Shown here one piece after another: positions 54,622 through 64,000 of a stretch of DNA of 64,000 nucleotides. Origin of the DNA: Shewanella baltica (GTDB lineage Bacteria; Pseudomonadota; Gammaproteobacteria; Enterobacterales; Shewanellaceae); assembly GCF_900456975.1 (NCBI RefSeq), contig NZ_UGYM01000002.1:744001-808000 (forward strand), written 5' to 3'. The number at the start of each line of letters is the position of its first letter. The first letter of the stretch is position 1. The translations under genes and the position numbers were made by a program. Below the pieces are notes generated by a model. It was not told the origin of the DNA, did no database searches, and was given only the letters and a program-made list of their open reading frames with translations.

Positions 54622-56046
54622 TTATGGCTTAAATTGAGTCACACCCAGCTCATCATCTTGCTTGCGCTTGGCCAAAATTTCAGCTGGACGCAGGCTACGA
54701 CGTAGATCCATTTCATCTTCGCCGCGGATAAAGACACCGCGCAGTGAGTTAGTGTAAACGTCGACGATTTCGACATCCACGAAAGTACCAATGTGTTTTG
54801 GCTGACCTTCGAAGTTCACCACTCGGTTGTTCTCAGTACGGCCGCGCAGTTCCATTGGATTTTTCACCGATGGACCTTCAACCAGAATACGTTGCACTGT
54901 GCCCATCATGTGGCGGCTGTAGCGCATGGCTTGCTGGGTGATGCGGTCTTGCAGAATCGCGAGACGTTGCTTTTTCTCTTCCATATCGACGTTATCGGGT
55001 AAATCCGCCGCTGGCGTGCCCGGACGTGCGCTATAGATAAAGCTGAAGCTGTGGTCGAAACCTATGTCTTCAATCAACTTCATGGTATCAGCAAAGTCTT
55101 CTTTGGTTTCGCCAGGGAAGCCAATGATAAAGTCTGAGCTGATTTGAATGCCTTCACGGGCTTTACGCAGGCGGCGGATGATTGACTTATATTCAATCGC
55201 CATGTGGCCACGCTTCATTGCCGTTAGAATACGGTCAGAACCCGATTGTACTGGCAAGTGTAAGAAGCTCACTAGCTCTGGGGTATCTTCGTAAACGTCG
55301 ATAATATCTTGTGTAAATTCAATCGGGTGACTAGTCGTGAAGCGGATACGATCGATACCGTCGATGGCTGCCACGAAGCGCAGTAATTCCGCAAAAGTAC
55401 AGATAGCGCCATCGTGAGTTGCGCCGCGATAGGCATTCACGTTTTGACCTAGCAGGTTCACTTCGCGCACACCTTGCTCCGCCAATTGGGCGATTTCAAG
55501 GATGATGTCGTCCGATGGACGGCTGACTTCTTCGCCGCGAGTATAAGGTACAACACAGAACGAGCAGTACTTGCTGCAACCTTCCATGATAGACACAAAC
55601 GCGGTTGGGCCTTCGGCTCGGGGCTCTGGCAGACGGTCGAATTTTTCGATTTCAGGGAAGCTGATATCGATAACCGCTTTGTCACCACGGCGCACTTGCT
55701 CGATCATCTCGGGCAGACGGTGCAACGTTTGTGGGCCAAAAATAATGTCGACACATTGGGCTCTGTCTTTAATCGCTTTGCCTTCTTGTGAAGCAACGCA
55801 GCCGCCCACGCCAATAATCAAATTGGGATTTTTATCTTTAAGCGTCTTCCAGCGTCCTAGCTGATGGAACACTTTTTCCTGCGCTTTTTCACGGATTGAA
55901 CAAGTATTCAGCAGGAGAATGTCTGCCTCAGACGCTTCTTCAGTCAAGGTATAACCTTGGTATTCGCCTAACAGATCAGCCATCTTGGATGAGTCATACT
56001 CATTCATTTGACAGCCCCAAGTCTTGATATGGAGTTTCTTACTCAT
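54622..56046 (-). CDS. miaB: tRNA-2-methylthio-N6-dimethylallyladenosine synthase MiaB (474 aa)
   Basis: Methylthiotransferase acting on A37 of tRNAs reading U-starting codons. N-terminal cluster Cys in [20 protein letters not shown] and GGCVASQEG; radical-SAM cluster in [16 protein letters not shown]-terminal TRAM domain ([27 protein letters not shown]). Full length. Divergent side faces ubiF, as in E. coli. Confidence 0.98.
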   Translation of the reverse strand: MSKKLHIKTWGCQMNEYDSSKMADLLGEYQGYTLTEEASEADILLLNTCSIREKAQEKVFHQLGRWKTLKDKNPNLIIGVGGCVASQEGKAIKDRAQCVDIIFGPQTLHRLPEMIEQVRRGDKAVIDISFPEIEKFDRLPEPRAEGPTAFVSIMEGCSKYCSFCVVPYTRGEEVSRPSDDIILEIAQLAEQGVREVNLLGQNVNAYRGATHDGAICTFAELLRFVAAIDGIDRIRFTTSHPIEFTQDIIDVYEDTPELVSFLHLPVQSGSDRILTAMKRGHMAIEYKSIIRRLRKAREGIQISSDFIIGFPGETKEDFADTMKLIEDIGFDHSFSFIYSARPGTPAADLPDNVDMEEKKQRLAILQDRITQQAMRYSRHMMGTVQRILVEGPSVKNPMELRGRTENNRVVNFEGQPKHIGTFVDVEIVDVYTNSLRGVFIRGEDEMDLRRSLRPAEILAKRKQDDELGVTQFKP

Positions 56047-56064
56047 CAGTTGTGTCGCCCTAAG

Positions 56065-56211
56065 ATGACCAATAAAAATAGCGCGACATTTTACCTGCTG
56101 TTATGGCTGCTGACCAGCTTTGTCCTCACTTTTACCTGTTGGCTTTTGCCGAGGGCGATACCCGTACAAATGCTAGGTTTTTATTACTGGCTTGTAGTTG
56201 GGCGAGGTTAA
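56065..56211 (+). CDS. Possible small membrane protein (48 aa)
   Basis: ATG at 56065 opens a frame with a strong hydrophobic helix ([20 protein letters not shown]). It lies between the diverging miaB gene and the end of a minus-strand gene that it overlaps antiparallel by 80 bases. The ribosome site is weak (TAAG). Could be a genuine short membrane protein or chance. Confidence 0.2.
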   Translation: MTNKNSATFYLLLWLLTSFVLTFTCWLLPRAIPVQMLGFYYWLVVGRG

Positions 56212-56539
56212 GACGGTTAACATGCTGAGCTTTGGCCATTTCCATCAAGCTATTACGCGCTTGAATGCCGATGTCTTCACGAATTTCGAGTCGAAATGCG
56301 CTCAACATTTCCGTGGTATGTTGATATAAGGCATAATCGAGCGGGTCGCGATAGGTCACTGTGATGGTTTCAATGTTTGGGCTCGCGACTGAGTTAGTTG
56401 CTGAGCTAGCCGCGATGGCTTGGCCTAGCGGTGCAATGACTAATGTGAGTGCTGTGCCCAATGTAAATGCTGTGTCTTGTGTAAGTGCGCTGCAAATTAA
56501 TAAGCGACTGGCTATGGGTAAAAGAGTCAGTGTTTTCAT
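56132..56539 (-). CDS. Exported small protein of unknown function (135 aa)
   Basis: Signal peptide-like N-terminus (two hydrophobic stretches, cleavage probably after AIAA near residue 43), then a ~90-residue helical domain (DPLDYALYQHTTEMLSAFRLEIREDIG). ATG behind GAGGA. No family recognised. Single gene on the minus strand between miaB and ubiF; periplasmic location inferred. Confidence 0.7.
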   Translation of the reverse strand: MKTLTLLPIASRLLICSALTQDTAFTLGTALTLVIAPLGQAIAASSATNSVASPNIETITVTYRDPLDYALYQHTTEMLSAFRLEIREDIGIQARNSLMEMAKAQHVNRLNLAQLQASNKNLAFVRVSPSAKANR

Positions 56540-56945
56540 GACATCCTCGCTAATCTATACGGTGGATTCACTTGTTAACTCGTCCAATACGGCTTAGGGC
56601 TAGGTGCTAGTTAAGTGAGAGTGTTCAGCACGGATAACGCCAGCCAAATCACAAAATCTCGATTAAGTGATTTTGGCTATGATGCCCGTGCCACTTGAGT
56701 TTAGTCAGTGTTGAAACGGGTAAATCTTGTCTTTGTAAGCAACTGTGAGCAGGTGGGGTGATAGCAACATTTGCTCACGTTTGAGTGCTAAAAGACATAC
56801 TTTTGATACAAAGTGAGTGGCTTTCTCCTGCATAGGTTTGGCCAATGCTGTCGGTGTAAAATAGCTGGCGCATAGATAGTGTAAAGACGTCGTTTGGGCA
56901 TTAATAAACAAGGCAATAAAGGTGGTAACTAAGGTGGTAAGTAAG

Positions 56946-58193
56946 ATGAGCCAAATTGATGAAACAAGTGCACTGATGACATCCGATACAACTCATTCTG
57001 ACGTGACTCATTTAGACGTCACTCGATTTGATGTCATTCTCGTCGGCGGCGGTATGGTCGGTGCGGCGACGGCAATTGGATTAGCCCAGCAGGGCTTGCA
57101 AGTGGCGGTGATTGAATCATTTGCGCCAGAGGCTTATCAAGCCGAACAGCCGTTAGATGTGCGAGTCTCGGCCATTAGTGTGGCCTCTGAAACGCTGCTT
57201 GAACGTCTTGGCGCCTTGGACTCACTGCTGAAAATGCGCAATGTGCCTTATCTTGGCTTAGAAACTTGGGAGCTTGATGGCTGCATCACCCAATTCCACA
57301 GCTCGCAAATTGGCGCTAGTCATTTAGGCCATATCGTTGAAAACCGTTTAATCCAACTTGCCCTGTGGCAACAAATGACGCAATTGGCGGGCATTACTTT
57401 ATATTGCCCCGATAAAGTGGTGGCATTTGCCCGTGATAGTGATGGCGTCAGTGTGCACTTACAATCGAATAGTAAACTCAACGCTAAGTTATTGGTCGGT
57501 GCCGATGGTGCACACTCGCAGGTACGCCAATGGGCTGGGATTGGTATTTCAGGGTGGGATTATGCTCAATCGGCGATGCTGATCAATATCAACACCGCAC
57601 AGGGCCAGCAAGATGTCACTTGGCAGCAGTTTACGCCAAAAGGACCGCGTTCATTATTACCTCTGCCCGGCAACAATGCTTCGCTGGTGTGGTACGACGA
57701 CGCCAACCGAATAAAACAGTTAATGCAGCTTAACAACAAACAGTTGGCCGAACAGATACGTTTGCATTTCCCTGCACGCTTAGATGCCGATTTCACCGTT
57801 GAGAATAAAGGCAGTTTTGGCCTCACTCGTCGCCATGCACAGCGTTATTATAGTCAGAACGTGGTGATTTTAGGGGATGCCGCCCACACGATTAATCCGC
57901 TCGCTGGCCAAGGGGTGAACCTTGGGTTTAAGGATGTTGAAGCGTTTTTGGCGGTCATCAAGGATGCATTAACCCAAGATAATATCTGGTGGTCAAATGA
58001 AGTGCTGGCCCAATATCAGCGCAAACGTTATCGCGATAACCAGCTGATGATGACGGCGATGGATGTGTTTTACGCCGGTTTTAGCAACGATATCTTGCCG
58101 CTGAAGCTGCTGCGCAATGGCGCGTTAAAGTTGGCAAACATCAATTCTCCGATCAAAAAGACCGTCCTAAAATATGCATTGGGGCTTAATTAA
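56946..58193 (+). CDS. ubiF: UbiF-type FAD-dependent ubiquinone hydroxylase (415 aa)
   Basis: Aromatic-ring hydroxylase of ubiquinone synthesis. FAD fingerprint VILVGGGMVGAATAIGLAQQG, second motif VGADGAHSQVR, and GDAAHTINPLAGQGVNLGFKDVEAF. ATG at 56946 has AGGTGG at suitable distance; in-frame GTG codons upstream are less likely. An N-terminal stretch of Thr/Asp/Ser/His repeats (SDTTHSDVTHLDVTRFDV) precedes the fold and is unusual. UbiF rather than UbiH is favoured by position next to miaB, as in E. coli. Confidence 0.88.
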   Translation: MSQIDETSALMTSDTTHSDVTHLDVTRFDVILVGGGMVGAATAIGLAQQGLQVAVIESFAPEAYQAEQPLDVRVSAISVASETLLERLGALDSLLKMRNVPYLGLETWELDGCITQFHSSQIGASHLGHIVENRLIQLALWQQMTQLAGITLYCPDKVVAFARDSDGVSVHLQSNSKLNAKLLVGADGAHSQVRQWAGIGISGWDYAQSAMLININTAQGQQDVTWQQFTPKGPRSLLPLPGNNASLVWYDDANRIKQLMQLNNKQLAEQIRLHFPARLDADFTVENKGSFGLTRRHAQRYYSQNVVILGDAAHTINPLAGQGVNLGFKDVEAFLAVIKDALTQDNIWWSNEVLAQYQRKRYRDNQLMMTAMDVFYAGFSNDILPLKLLRNGALKLANINSPIKKTVLKYALGLN

Positions 58194-58346
58194 TCCTGCG
58201 TTGTTTTGCGTTCTGGCTGAGTGGGATGACGTGGCATTTGTTGACTTGGGCTTTGAGTGCTAAAATGCCGCGTTTTTAGCAGCTATGGTCAGTTCAGTCG
58301 ACGCTTTTGCACGGCTGCCATCGACGAAATAACGATATTGAGTGTC

Positions 58347-58934
58347 ATGAGCGAAATAAAATTAATAGTTGGTCTGGCTAATCCAGGTGCTGAATATGCA
58401 CACACTCGCCATAATGCGGGGGCTTGGTACGTTCTTGAGCTGGCACGAATTTGCGGTGTGACTTTAGTCGCCGACAGTAAGTATTTTGGCTTGACCGCCA
58501 GAGCCGTATTGCACGGTAAAGATGTCCGCTTATTGATCCCGACGACTTATATGAATTTAAGTGGTAAAGCCGTGGGTGCTTTGGCGAACTTTTTTCGTAT
58601 CACACCGGAAGAGATTCTGGTAGCTCACGATGAACTCGATTTGCCGCCCGGCGTAGCTAAGTTCAAGCTCGGTGGGGGCCATGGCGGCCACAATGGTTTG
58701 AAAGATATTATTGCTAAACTGGCTAACGATAAAAATTTCTACCGTTTACGCTTAGGTATCGGTCATCCCGGTGATAAAAACCAAGTGAGTGGTTACGTAC
58801 TGGGCAAAGCGCCAGCTAAAGAGCAAGAGCTTATCGATGCGGCGATAGATGAAGCCGTGCGTTCTACCGAGATTTTGTTTAAGCAAGACATGGTGAAAGC
58901 CATGAACAGATTACACTCCTTTAAAGCGGAGTAG
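58347..58934 (+). CDS. pth: Peptidyl-tRNA hydrolase (195 aa)
   Basis: Recycles peptidyl-tRNAs. Contains the catalytic His22 in [16 protein letters not shown], the Asn in [10 protein letters not shown], and the Asp in [14 protein letters not shown] at 58347 ([17 protein letters not shown]) matches the family start and length; the frame extends further upstream without support. Followed by ychF, the usual pairing. Confidence 0.97.
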
Positions 58935-59062
58935 GTTTTGCCTTTGGCGAGACTCAAGTTAATTAACTAATTAATTCAGTAATGTGCTGCCATAGGGCAG
59001 GACGACTAAACCTCGCTGATGAGTGTGACTTGTCAGCCAATAATCGAGAGAAAGGTAAGCAT

Positions 59063-60154
59063 ATGGGTTTTAAATGCGGCATTGTTGGTCTTCCTAACGT
59101 AGGTAAATCAACGCTTTTTAATGCGTTAACTAAGGCTGGCATCGAAGCGGCTAACTTCCCGTTTTGTACCATTGAACCTAACACAGGTGTTGTACCTGTG
59201 CCGGATCCACGTCTGGATGCGTTAGCTGCGATTGTGAATCCACAACGTGTGTTACCGACCACTATGGAATTCGTAGATATCGCAGGTCTCGTAGCCGGCG
59301 CATCTAAAGGCGAAGGCTTAGGTAACAAGTTCTTAGCTAACATCCGTGAAACCGATGCCATTGGTCACGTAGTACGCTGTTTCGATGATGACAATATTGT
59401 TCACGTTGCTAACAAGGTTGATCCCGCTGGCGATATCGAAGTGATTAACACTGAATTAGCCTTAGCTGACTTAGACAGCTTAGAGCGCGCGGTTCAACGC
59501 CAGCAGAAACGTGCTAAAGGCGGCGATAAAGACGCTAAGTTTGAAGTGGAAGTATTAGAAAAAATGCGTCCAATTCTAGACGAAGCGAAAATGCTGCGTT
59601 CAATGGAATTATCCAAAGAAGAACTGGAAGCCGTTGCTTACCTTAACTTCTTAACCTTAAAACCGACCATGTATATTGCTAACGTGGCGGAAGATGGTTT
59701 TGAGAACAACCCACACTTAGACGCAGTTCGCGCTATTGCAGCCACAGAAAACGCTATCGTTGTTGCTGTGTGCGCCGCGATTGAATCTGAACTGGCTGAG
59801 ATGGAAATCTCAGATCGCGATGAGTTTATGGCAGATCTGGGTATCGAAGAGCCAGGTTTAGATCGCGTTATTCGTGCTGGTTACCAATTACTGAATCTGC
59901 AAACTTATTTTACCGCAGGCGTGAAAGAAGTGCGTGCTTGGACTGTGCCAGTAGGTGCAAGTGCTCCACAAGCGGCGGGTGTTATCCATACCGATTTTGA
60001 ACGCGGCTTTATTCGTGCACAAGTCATGTCCTATGAAGATTTTATTGCCCACAAAGGTGAAGCTGGCGCGAAAGAAGCCGGTAAGTTACGTGTGGAAGGT
60101 AAAACCTATATCGTTAAAGATGGCGATGTGATGCATTTCTTGTTTAACGTATAA
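59063..60154 (+). CDS. ychF: Redox-regulated ATPase YchF (363 aa)
   Basis: Obg-like P-loop protein hydrolysing ATP; ribosome-associated and stress-regulated. [15 protein letters not shown] as G1, [20 protein letters not shown] as G3, and [12 protein letters not shown]; coiled coil in the middle and C-terminal TGS domain ([16 protein letters not shown]). ATG at 59063 behind AAAGGT. Full length, co-oriented with pth. Confidence 0.97.
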   Translation: MGFKCGIVGLPNVGKSTLFNALTKAGIEAANFPFCTIEPNTGVVPVPDPRLDALAAIVNPQRVLPTTMEFVDIAGLVAGASKGEGLGNKFLANIRETDAIGHVVRCFDDDNIVHVANKVDPAGDIEVINTELALADLDSLERAVQRQQKRAKGGDKDAKFEVEVLEKMRPILDEAKMLRSMELSKEELEAVAYLNFLTLKPTMYIANVAEDGFENNPHLDAVRAIAATENAIVVAVCAAIESELAEMEISDRDEFMADLGIEEPGLDRVIRAGYQLLNLQTYFTAGVKEVRAWTVPVGASAPQAAGVIHTDFERGFIRAQVMSYEDFIAHKGEAGAKEAGKLRVEGKTYIVKDGDVMHFLFNV

Positions 60155-60292
60155 CAAGGATTATCCAAGTAGTCAGTCTCGATAAATTAAGCTAAGTACG
60201 AGCAATAGTGTGTTATTTAGCACATCTGTTGCTCACTTTGGTGAAGTAATAGCCGAACAGCTTGGCCCAAGGGAAATAGCGAAAAAAAGCTG

Positions 60293-60321
60293 TTGACCTA
60301 GATACCTCGAATAAGCATAAT
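60293..60321 (+). promoter_or_regulatory. Strong stringent-type promoter of the tRNA cluster
   Basis: TTGACC (60293-60298), a 17-bp spacer and CATAAT (60316-60321), then a GC-rich discriminator ACGCCCCG. This pattern is typical of stable-RNA promoters under ppGpp control. It lies 42 bases before the first tRNA. Confidence 0.8.
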
Positions 60322-60362
60322 ACGCCCCGTTCCTCGCTGAGAGGGGCGCGTAATATCGAAGT

Positions 60363-60439
60363 GGCAATGTAGCTCAGCTGGTTAGAGCACAGCACTCATA
60401 ATGCTGGGGTCGCAGGTTCAAGTCCCGCCATTGCTACCA
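60363..60439 (+). tRNA. tRNA-Met (CAT), copy 1
   Basis: 77 nt with encoded CCA. GGCAATG pairs with CATTGCT-type 3' acceptor strand; anticodon CAT in CTCATAA (60397-60399). Elongator type, since it lacks the initiator's mismatched first pair and three G-C pairs. Confidence 0.96.
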
Positions 60440-60534
60440 TTTTATTTAAGAAGCATATTCTTATATAAAATAGACGTCGATTTTACTCTAGCATTGATTG
60501 CTAGCATCTGTTCAAGATGTAAACATGAAGCAGT

Positions 60535-60619
<85 letters not shown>

Positions 60620-60693
60620 TTATATTTAAAATATAAGTTTGATATATGAATTTAGAAGCATCGGCGATAGCGGATGTTTGAAACAGAGTTAGT

Positions 60694-60768
60694 TGGGGTA
60701 TCGCCAAGTGGTAAGGCACCGGGTTTTGATCTCGGCATTCCAAGGTTCGAATCCTTGTACCCCAGCCA
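60694..60768 (+). tRNA. tRNA-Gln (TTG), copy 1
   Basis: 75 nt with encoded CCA; TGGGGTA acceptor and anticodon TTG in GGGTTTTGATCTC. Confidence 0.96.
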
Positions 60769-60792
60769 TTTTTTCTCAGTTTCCAAGTTGAT

Positions 60793-60867
60793 TGGGGTAT
60801 CGCCAAGTGGTAAGGCACCGGGTTTTGATCTCGGCATTCCAAGGTTCGAATCCTTGTACCCCAGCCA
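60793..60867 (+). tRNA. tRNA-Gln (TTG), copy 2
   Basis: Identical in sequence to copy 1, 24 bases after it; encoded CCA ends one base before the next tRNA-Met. Confidence 0.96.
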
Positions 60868-60868
60868 T

Positions 60869-60945
60869 GGCAATGTAGCTCAGCTGGTTAGAGCACAGCA
60901 CTCATAATGCTGGGGTCGCAGGTTCAAGTCCCGCCATTGCTACCA
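60869..60945 (+). tRNA. tRNA-Met (CAT), copy 2
   Basis: Identical to copy 1. Only one base separates it from the preceding tRNA-Gln, so processing must cut within this single-base linker. Confidence 0.96.
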
Positions 60946-61020
60946 TATTTAACTCTGTTAAAGTGATTTATCAGAGAAAAATCCAAAGCTGTTGAATAGA
61001 CAATTTTGGTACATTTTGAT

Positions 61021-61105
<85 letters not shown>

Positions 61106-61144
61106 TCAAAATGCAATCTTCGATAGAAGATTAAACAAGTTTAT

Positions 61145-61219
61145 TGGGGTATCGCCAAGTGGTAAGGCACTGGGTTTTGATCTCAGCATTCCAAGGTTCG
61201 AATCCTTGTACCCCAGCCA
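61145..61219 (+). tRNA. tRNA-Gln (TTG), copy 3
   Basis: Differs from copies 1 and 2 by a compensatory pair in the anticodon stem (CTGGG/CTCAG against CCGGG/CTCGG), so the stem is preserved. Confidence 0.96.
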
Positions 61220-61225
61220 AAAGTT

Positions 61226-61253
61226 AAAAAGCCTGTCTTCGGACAGGCTTTTT
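61226..61253 (+). terminator. Terminator of the tRNA cluster
   Basis: AAAAAGCCTGTC-TTCG-GACAGGCTTTTT: perfect 12-bp stem with a TTCG tetraloop and T-tract, just after the last tRNA. Confidence 0.95.
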
Positions 61254-61705
61254 GCTTTCTAGCTTTTCACTATATCCTTACTATTCGTTTTCACTCTCTA
61301 TCTGCTTTCGCATTATTCGCAGTTTGGTTTCTTTCGTTTTCTTCGTTTAGCATTTCCCTTTTCTATCAATGTCCTTGCTATAGCTGGCTTGAATTTCTGT
61401 CGTTTGTTTTTATCTCGCCGTTTATAGGTTGGGTAACTCAATAATGATGTATTGGATTTTAAGTCGTCAGCAAGCTGAATAAGCCTTATCCGTGTAGTTC
61501 TAGGATACAGAGTGTGGAGTGAGGCTTAGAGTTAGCAGGCACAACTAGTCTATGAGTGAGTATAAGAGCCAGCATAAGCACCAGCATAACAGCAGCCATA
61601 AGAAGCAGGGCTTGAATCAGGATATCGAGGAAGGGGAGTTAGCACTGTTATATAACGACAGTGAATACCACAGTGCCAGTAGATTAGGCACTGTGGTGAG
61701 CTGTG
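61254..61705. other. Intergenic stretch after the tRNA cluster
   Basis: About 450 bp. A short frame (61552-61719, beginning MSEYKSQHKHQHN) has no convincing ribosome site and runs into the opposite gene, so it is not called. ACCACAGTGCC (61667-61677) and GGCACTGTGGT (61687-61697) form an 11-bp perfect hairpin just past the stop of the minus-strand lipoprotein gene; it has no T-tract but may end that transcript. Confidence 0.5.
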
Positions 61706-62434
61706 TTATTGCTTTTTGACCTCTGGCACGACAGGCAGCGATTTTATTTCCGCTGGAACCGCTGGAACCGCTGGCATTGCAGGTGTGGCTACTTTTGCTG
61801 CCGCATCAGTGATAGTTGCTGGCAATACAGCATGCTCAGTGACAGCACTTTGAACCGCGTTAACCTCACCCGTGGCAACTGCTTTGACGGCATTAGGCAC
61901 TGCTAACTGTTGCTGCACTTGGTTCGCGCCCGCATCTAAGGCTTTTTGTTGTAACTTCTGTGGATCGGTATAGTCGGCTAATTCCTTCGGCCAGCTTGGG
62001 ACTAGCTTTTCTGTCTGATTACTGAATTGCTCAGAGATCACTAAGGGCGCGCCGCCTTTCATTAGCATGACTGCCATTTGGTTGGTGTCTGAGTTCCACA
62101 CTAGCCCCGCTTTTTCTGCCATCTCAGGTACAGGAGTATAAGTTGACACTAAATAAATAAGTGGACCTTCCTGCTGGATCTTATCGGCCGTTTTGAGCAG
62201 CGACAGAGTGGTATCGTAATTTTTACCCAGCAATTCCTGCATACGGTTTTTGATGAGTGGCTGTTCGAATAAGCCGACATCATTTGGATCTAAACCGACC
62301 AGGGGTTTGAGCAGGGCCCACATCAGTTGACCTTGGGGTGACATTAATAAGAGTGGAGCAACACAGGCGTTGAGCATGAACGCGAGCCACAGAATATGCA
62401 GGCAGCGCATTTTTTTGAGCAGAGATGTACTCAA
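61706..62434 (-). CDS. Predicted lipoprotein with Pro/Ala-rich tail (242 aa)
   Basis: The start is TTG at 62434 with AAGGA nine bases upstream; ATG at 62410 lacks a ribosome site. Signal with lipobox LNAC (Cys24). The mature domain of ~130 residues is not recognised; the last ~60 residues are Ala/Val/Pro-rich and end in a short repeat (PAMPAVPAVPAE). Lipid-anchored in the envelope; function unknown. Confidence 0.75.
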   Translation of the reverse strand: MSTSLLKKMRCLHILWLAFMLNACVAPLLLMSPQGQLMWALLKPLVGLDPNDVGLFEQPLIKNRMQELLGKNYDTTLSLLKTADKIQQEGPLIYLVSTYTPVPEMAEKAGLVWNSDTNQMAVMLMKGGAPLVISEQFSNQTEKLVPSWPKELADYTDPQKLQQKALDAGANQVQQQLAVPNAVKAVATGEVNAVQSAVTEHAVLPATITDAAAKVATPAMPAVPAVPAEIKSLPVVPEVKKQ

Positions 62435-62731
62435 GATGATATTTCCTTGGGAGTACCAGCAAGTCGCCGGCGGCGGATTGTAGCCGATTGTAATGAGGTA
62501 AACGAGAGGGGGCGTAAAGTAAATTTTATGCCAAAAATTTAGCGTGAATGTTGGATTTTATCCCTATGAATCCAATGAGTATTTACAGATGATACCGTAA
62601 ATGACTTGCTGCTAATTTAATCAAAGATAATGGCTTTTGAGTGTTAAATGCAGATTTGTCTGTAAGCGGTTTATTTTTCAGTCTTATTCTTCAATCCTAT
62701 TTTTCAGCTTCTTTTGCAGTATTGAATATGT

Positions 62732-62773
62732 AAAGTTTGTAAACTTTGTTCTATTTGATAATCGATCTCATTT
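62732..62773 (+). promoter_or_regulatory. Palindrome and Fur-box-like site upstream of the PepSY gene
   Basis: AAAGTTT-GT-AAACTTT (62732-62747) is a perfect 7+7 palindrome. GATAATCGATCTCATTT (62757-62773) resembles a Fur box. Both lie within 70 bases of the start at 62798. The rest of the 62435-62797 gap is AT-rich with no gene. Confidence 0.35.
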
Positions 62774-62797
62774 AATCTCACCCATTAAATTAGTTTA

Positions 62798-63478
62798 ATG
62801 CAGCTTATTTCAGTCTTAGGCTGCATAGGGAAAGCCGATTCTGGAGGCATTTCTCTTCGGGTTGCTTTTGAGAGTGCACCATTGAAATTAAGAGTCAGTA
62901 AGTCGTCTTTATCCTTTGCTCGAATTATCCATGTATATGTGTCTATGGCGTTGTTGTTGCTGATGTTGTTTTTTGCGGTGACAGGCATAACGTTAAATCA
63001 CCCTAATTGGTTTTCTCAAGCGGATCAGGAACCTAAACGGGAGCAAGTGCCCATCCCTGCCTATTTATTACCCGTTGATACACAAGATGCCCAGTGGCGC
63101 TTGGCAACGGGCCATTGGCTGAAAAGTGAATGGGCGATGGATATGGCCACTGCCGACATAGATGAAGACGAAATTAGCTTAGTCAGCAAAGGGCCTGGCA
63201 CTTACCGCAGCCTGACGTTGGACTTACTCGACGGCCAAGCCTATGTCGAAACCTTAGAGTACGGTGTTGTTGCTGTAGTGAATGATTTGCATAAGGGCCG
63301 CAACACAGGCACTGCATGGGCTTGGATACTCGATCTTAGCGCCGTGCTGATTATTTTATTTTCGCTTACTGGGGCTTACTTATTATTGCCTCAAACTAAG
63401 CGCCTCAAAAAGTCATTGTTATACATGGTACTTGTCAGCGGTAGTTGCGGACTTGTGTATGTTTATTTCGTTCCATAA
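62798..63478 (+). CDS. PepSY-associated membrane protein (226 aa)
   Basis: A first membrane helix (IIHVYVSMALLLLMLFFAVTG, ~50-70) followed by ITLNHPNWF, a periplasmic PepSY-like domain, and two C-terminal helices (WAWILDLSAVLIILFSLTGAYLLL; SLLYMVLVSGSCGLVYVYF). The pattern HV..S...L.LML.FA.TGITLNH is typical of PepSY-TM proteins, often linked to iron uptake or flavin-based electron transfer. The true start may lie downstream of 62798, since the first ~30 residues look non-conserved. A DUF2271 gene follows 16 bases later. Confidence 0.75.
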   Translation: MQLISVLGCIGKADSGGISLRVAFESAPLKLRVSKSSLSFARIIHVYVSMALLLLMLFFAVTGITLNHPNWFSQADQEPKREQVPIPAYLLPVDTQDAQWRLATGHWLKSEWAMDMATADIDEDEISLVSKGPGTYRSLTLDLLDGQAYVETLEYGVVAVVNDLHKGRNTGTAWAWILDLSAVLIILFSLTGAYLLLPQTKRLKKSLLYMVLVSGSCGLVYVYFVP

Positions 63479-63494
63479 GGAGTGTAGACCGAGT

Positions 63495-64000
63495 ATGCGT
63501 CATCTTATTCGTACCATTGTGGTGAGTGCTTTGTTTGTGAGTTCTGCTGCTTTTGCGGCGCCACAAATGACCGTCGATTTAACTTTACCTGAAATTACCG
63601 AAGGCCAATACCACAGACCCTATGTGGCCGTGTGGGTTGAAAATACCCAAGGGCAACCGGTAAAAACCTTAAGCCTTTGGGTTTGGGATGAAGGCCATAA
63701 ATGGCTTAAAGACATCCGTCGTTGGTGGCGTAAAGCGGGTCGTGACGATATGAGTTTTGTTGATGGTATTGCATCAGCCACACGTCCTGCGGGTCATTAC
63801 AAAATCGATTGGGATTTAAAAGATGAAGCGGGAAAAGCTCTCGAGCCTGCTCGTTACACTGTGTTTATAGAAGTGGTGCGTGAGCATGGCGGTCGCGATC
63901 TCGTGCGACAAAACATCGATTTAGCCGCGGGGGACTTCTCAGTGCAGTTACCCGCAACCACTGAAACCGGCGTTATCGACATACGCTTAAGCGGCATGGC
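63495..64000 (+). CDS. DUF2271-domain exported protein, 3' end cut
   Basis: ATG at 63495 with AAGGAG some 12 bases ahead. Signal peptide MRHLIRTIVVSALFVSSAAFA, then the DUF2271 domain (QYHRPYVAVWVENTQGQPVKTLSLWVWDEGHKWLKDIRRWW, ATRPAGHYKIDWDLKD). Periplasmic protein of unknown function, regularly encoded next to PepSY membrane proteins. The frame is open at the window end. Confidence 0.85.
   Translation, partial: MRHLIRTIVVSALFVSSAAFAAPQMTVDLTLPEITEGQYHRPYVAVWVENTQGQPVKTLSLWVWDEGHKWLKDIRRWWRKAGRDDMSFVDGIASATRPAGHYKIDWDLKDEAGKALEPARYTVFIEVVREHGGRDLVRQNIDLAAGDFSVQLPATTETGVIDIRLSGM

Noticed and set aside
56705..56911. Minus-strand 68-aa frame before ubiF
   Set aside because: No ribosome site, no recognisable fold and unremarkable composition; likely chance.
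61552..61719. 55-codon frame MSEYKSQHKHQHN after the tRNA cluster
   Set aside because: No clear ribosome site, low-complexity start, and it runs into the opposite lipoprotein gene.

Overview
The window looks like chromosomal DNA of a Shewanella-type marine gammaproteobacterium that carries the right-hand part of an integrated mobile element. The host call rests on the gene order lipA-lipB-ybeD-dacA-rlpA-mltB-rodA-mrdA-rlmH-rsfS-nadD-holA-lptE-leuS and lnt-ybeX-ybeY-ybeZ-miaB-ubiF, on the protein sequences themselves, and on a Met-Leu-Gln-Gln-Met-Leu-Gln tRNA cluster after ychF. Everything is read from the sequence; family names come from recognised motifs and synteny, not from a search.

Positions 1-27977 are mobile-element DNA. 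The left end is cut by the window, and no integrase is visible. The right end is marked by a 45-bp copy of the 3' end of a tRNA-Trp gene (27933-27977), followed at once by that tRNA's terminator. The element therefore probably sits in a tRNA-Trp gene, with the intact tRNA and the integrase to the left. In order it carries: a lambda-P-like replication protein (cut at the 5' end); an unknown 503-aa protein on the minus strand; a small charged protein; a long non-coding stretch with three 23-bp direct repeats; a candidate oriT made of four hairpins with a TGTCT nick-like motif; a trwA-trwB-trwC-like mobilisation operon (ribbon-helix-helix protein, coupling ATPase, MobF relaxase-helicase); a lipoprotein; and a second operon of four small unknown proteins ending in another lipoprotein. 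No mating-pair-formation genes are seen, so the element is either mobilisable only or has them further left.

Positions 13.6-27.7 kb hold cargo. An OLD-family ATPase/TOPRIM nuclease overlaps a UvrD-like helicase (a Gabija-like pair), followed by a 26-codon ORF and a dual-specificity phosphatase. Next comes a 932-aa STAND-type NTPase with a possible nuclease N-terminus and TPR-like C-terminus. Then follow a three-gene minus-strand envelope operon, an iteron-like repeat array beside a 14-bp perfect palindrome, and an unknown protein plus a CoiA/DUF6035-like putative nuclease. Four transcription units of the element share a nearly identical ~27-bp sequence placed 59-64 bp upstream of their start codons. 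This looks like an element-wide promoter or operator and is the strongest unexplained regulatory signal.

Positions 28-64 kb are ordinary host chromosome. They contain a small His/Cys protein, a TonB siderophore receptor and a DUF1624 membrane protein; dps; holD-rimI; lipoate synthesis; a cell-wall elongation and septal-lipoprotein cluster; ribosome silencing, NAD and DNA polymerase genes; leuS; a methyltransferase; a lone prepilin; lnt-corC-ybeY-ybeZ; miaB; ubiF; pth-ychF; seven tRNAs behind a strong stringent-type promoter; a lipoprotein; and a PepSY protein with a DUF2271 protein cut by the right edge.
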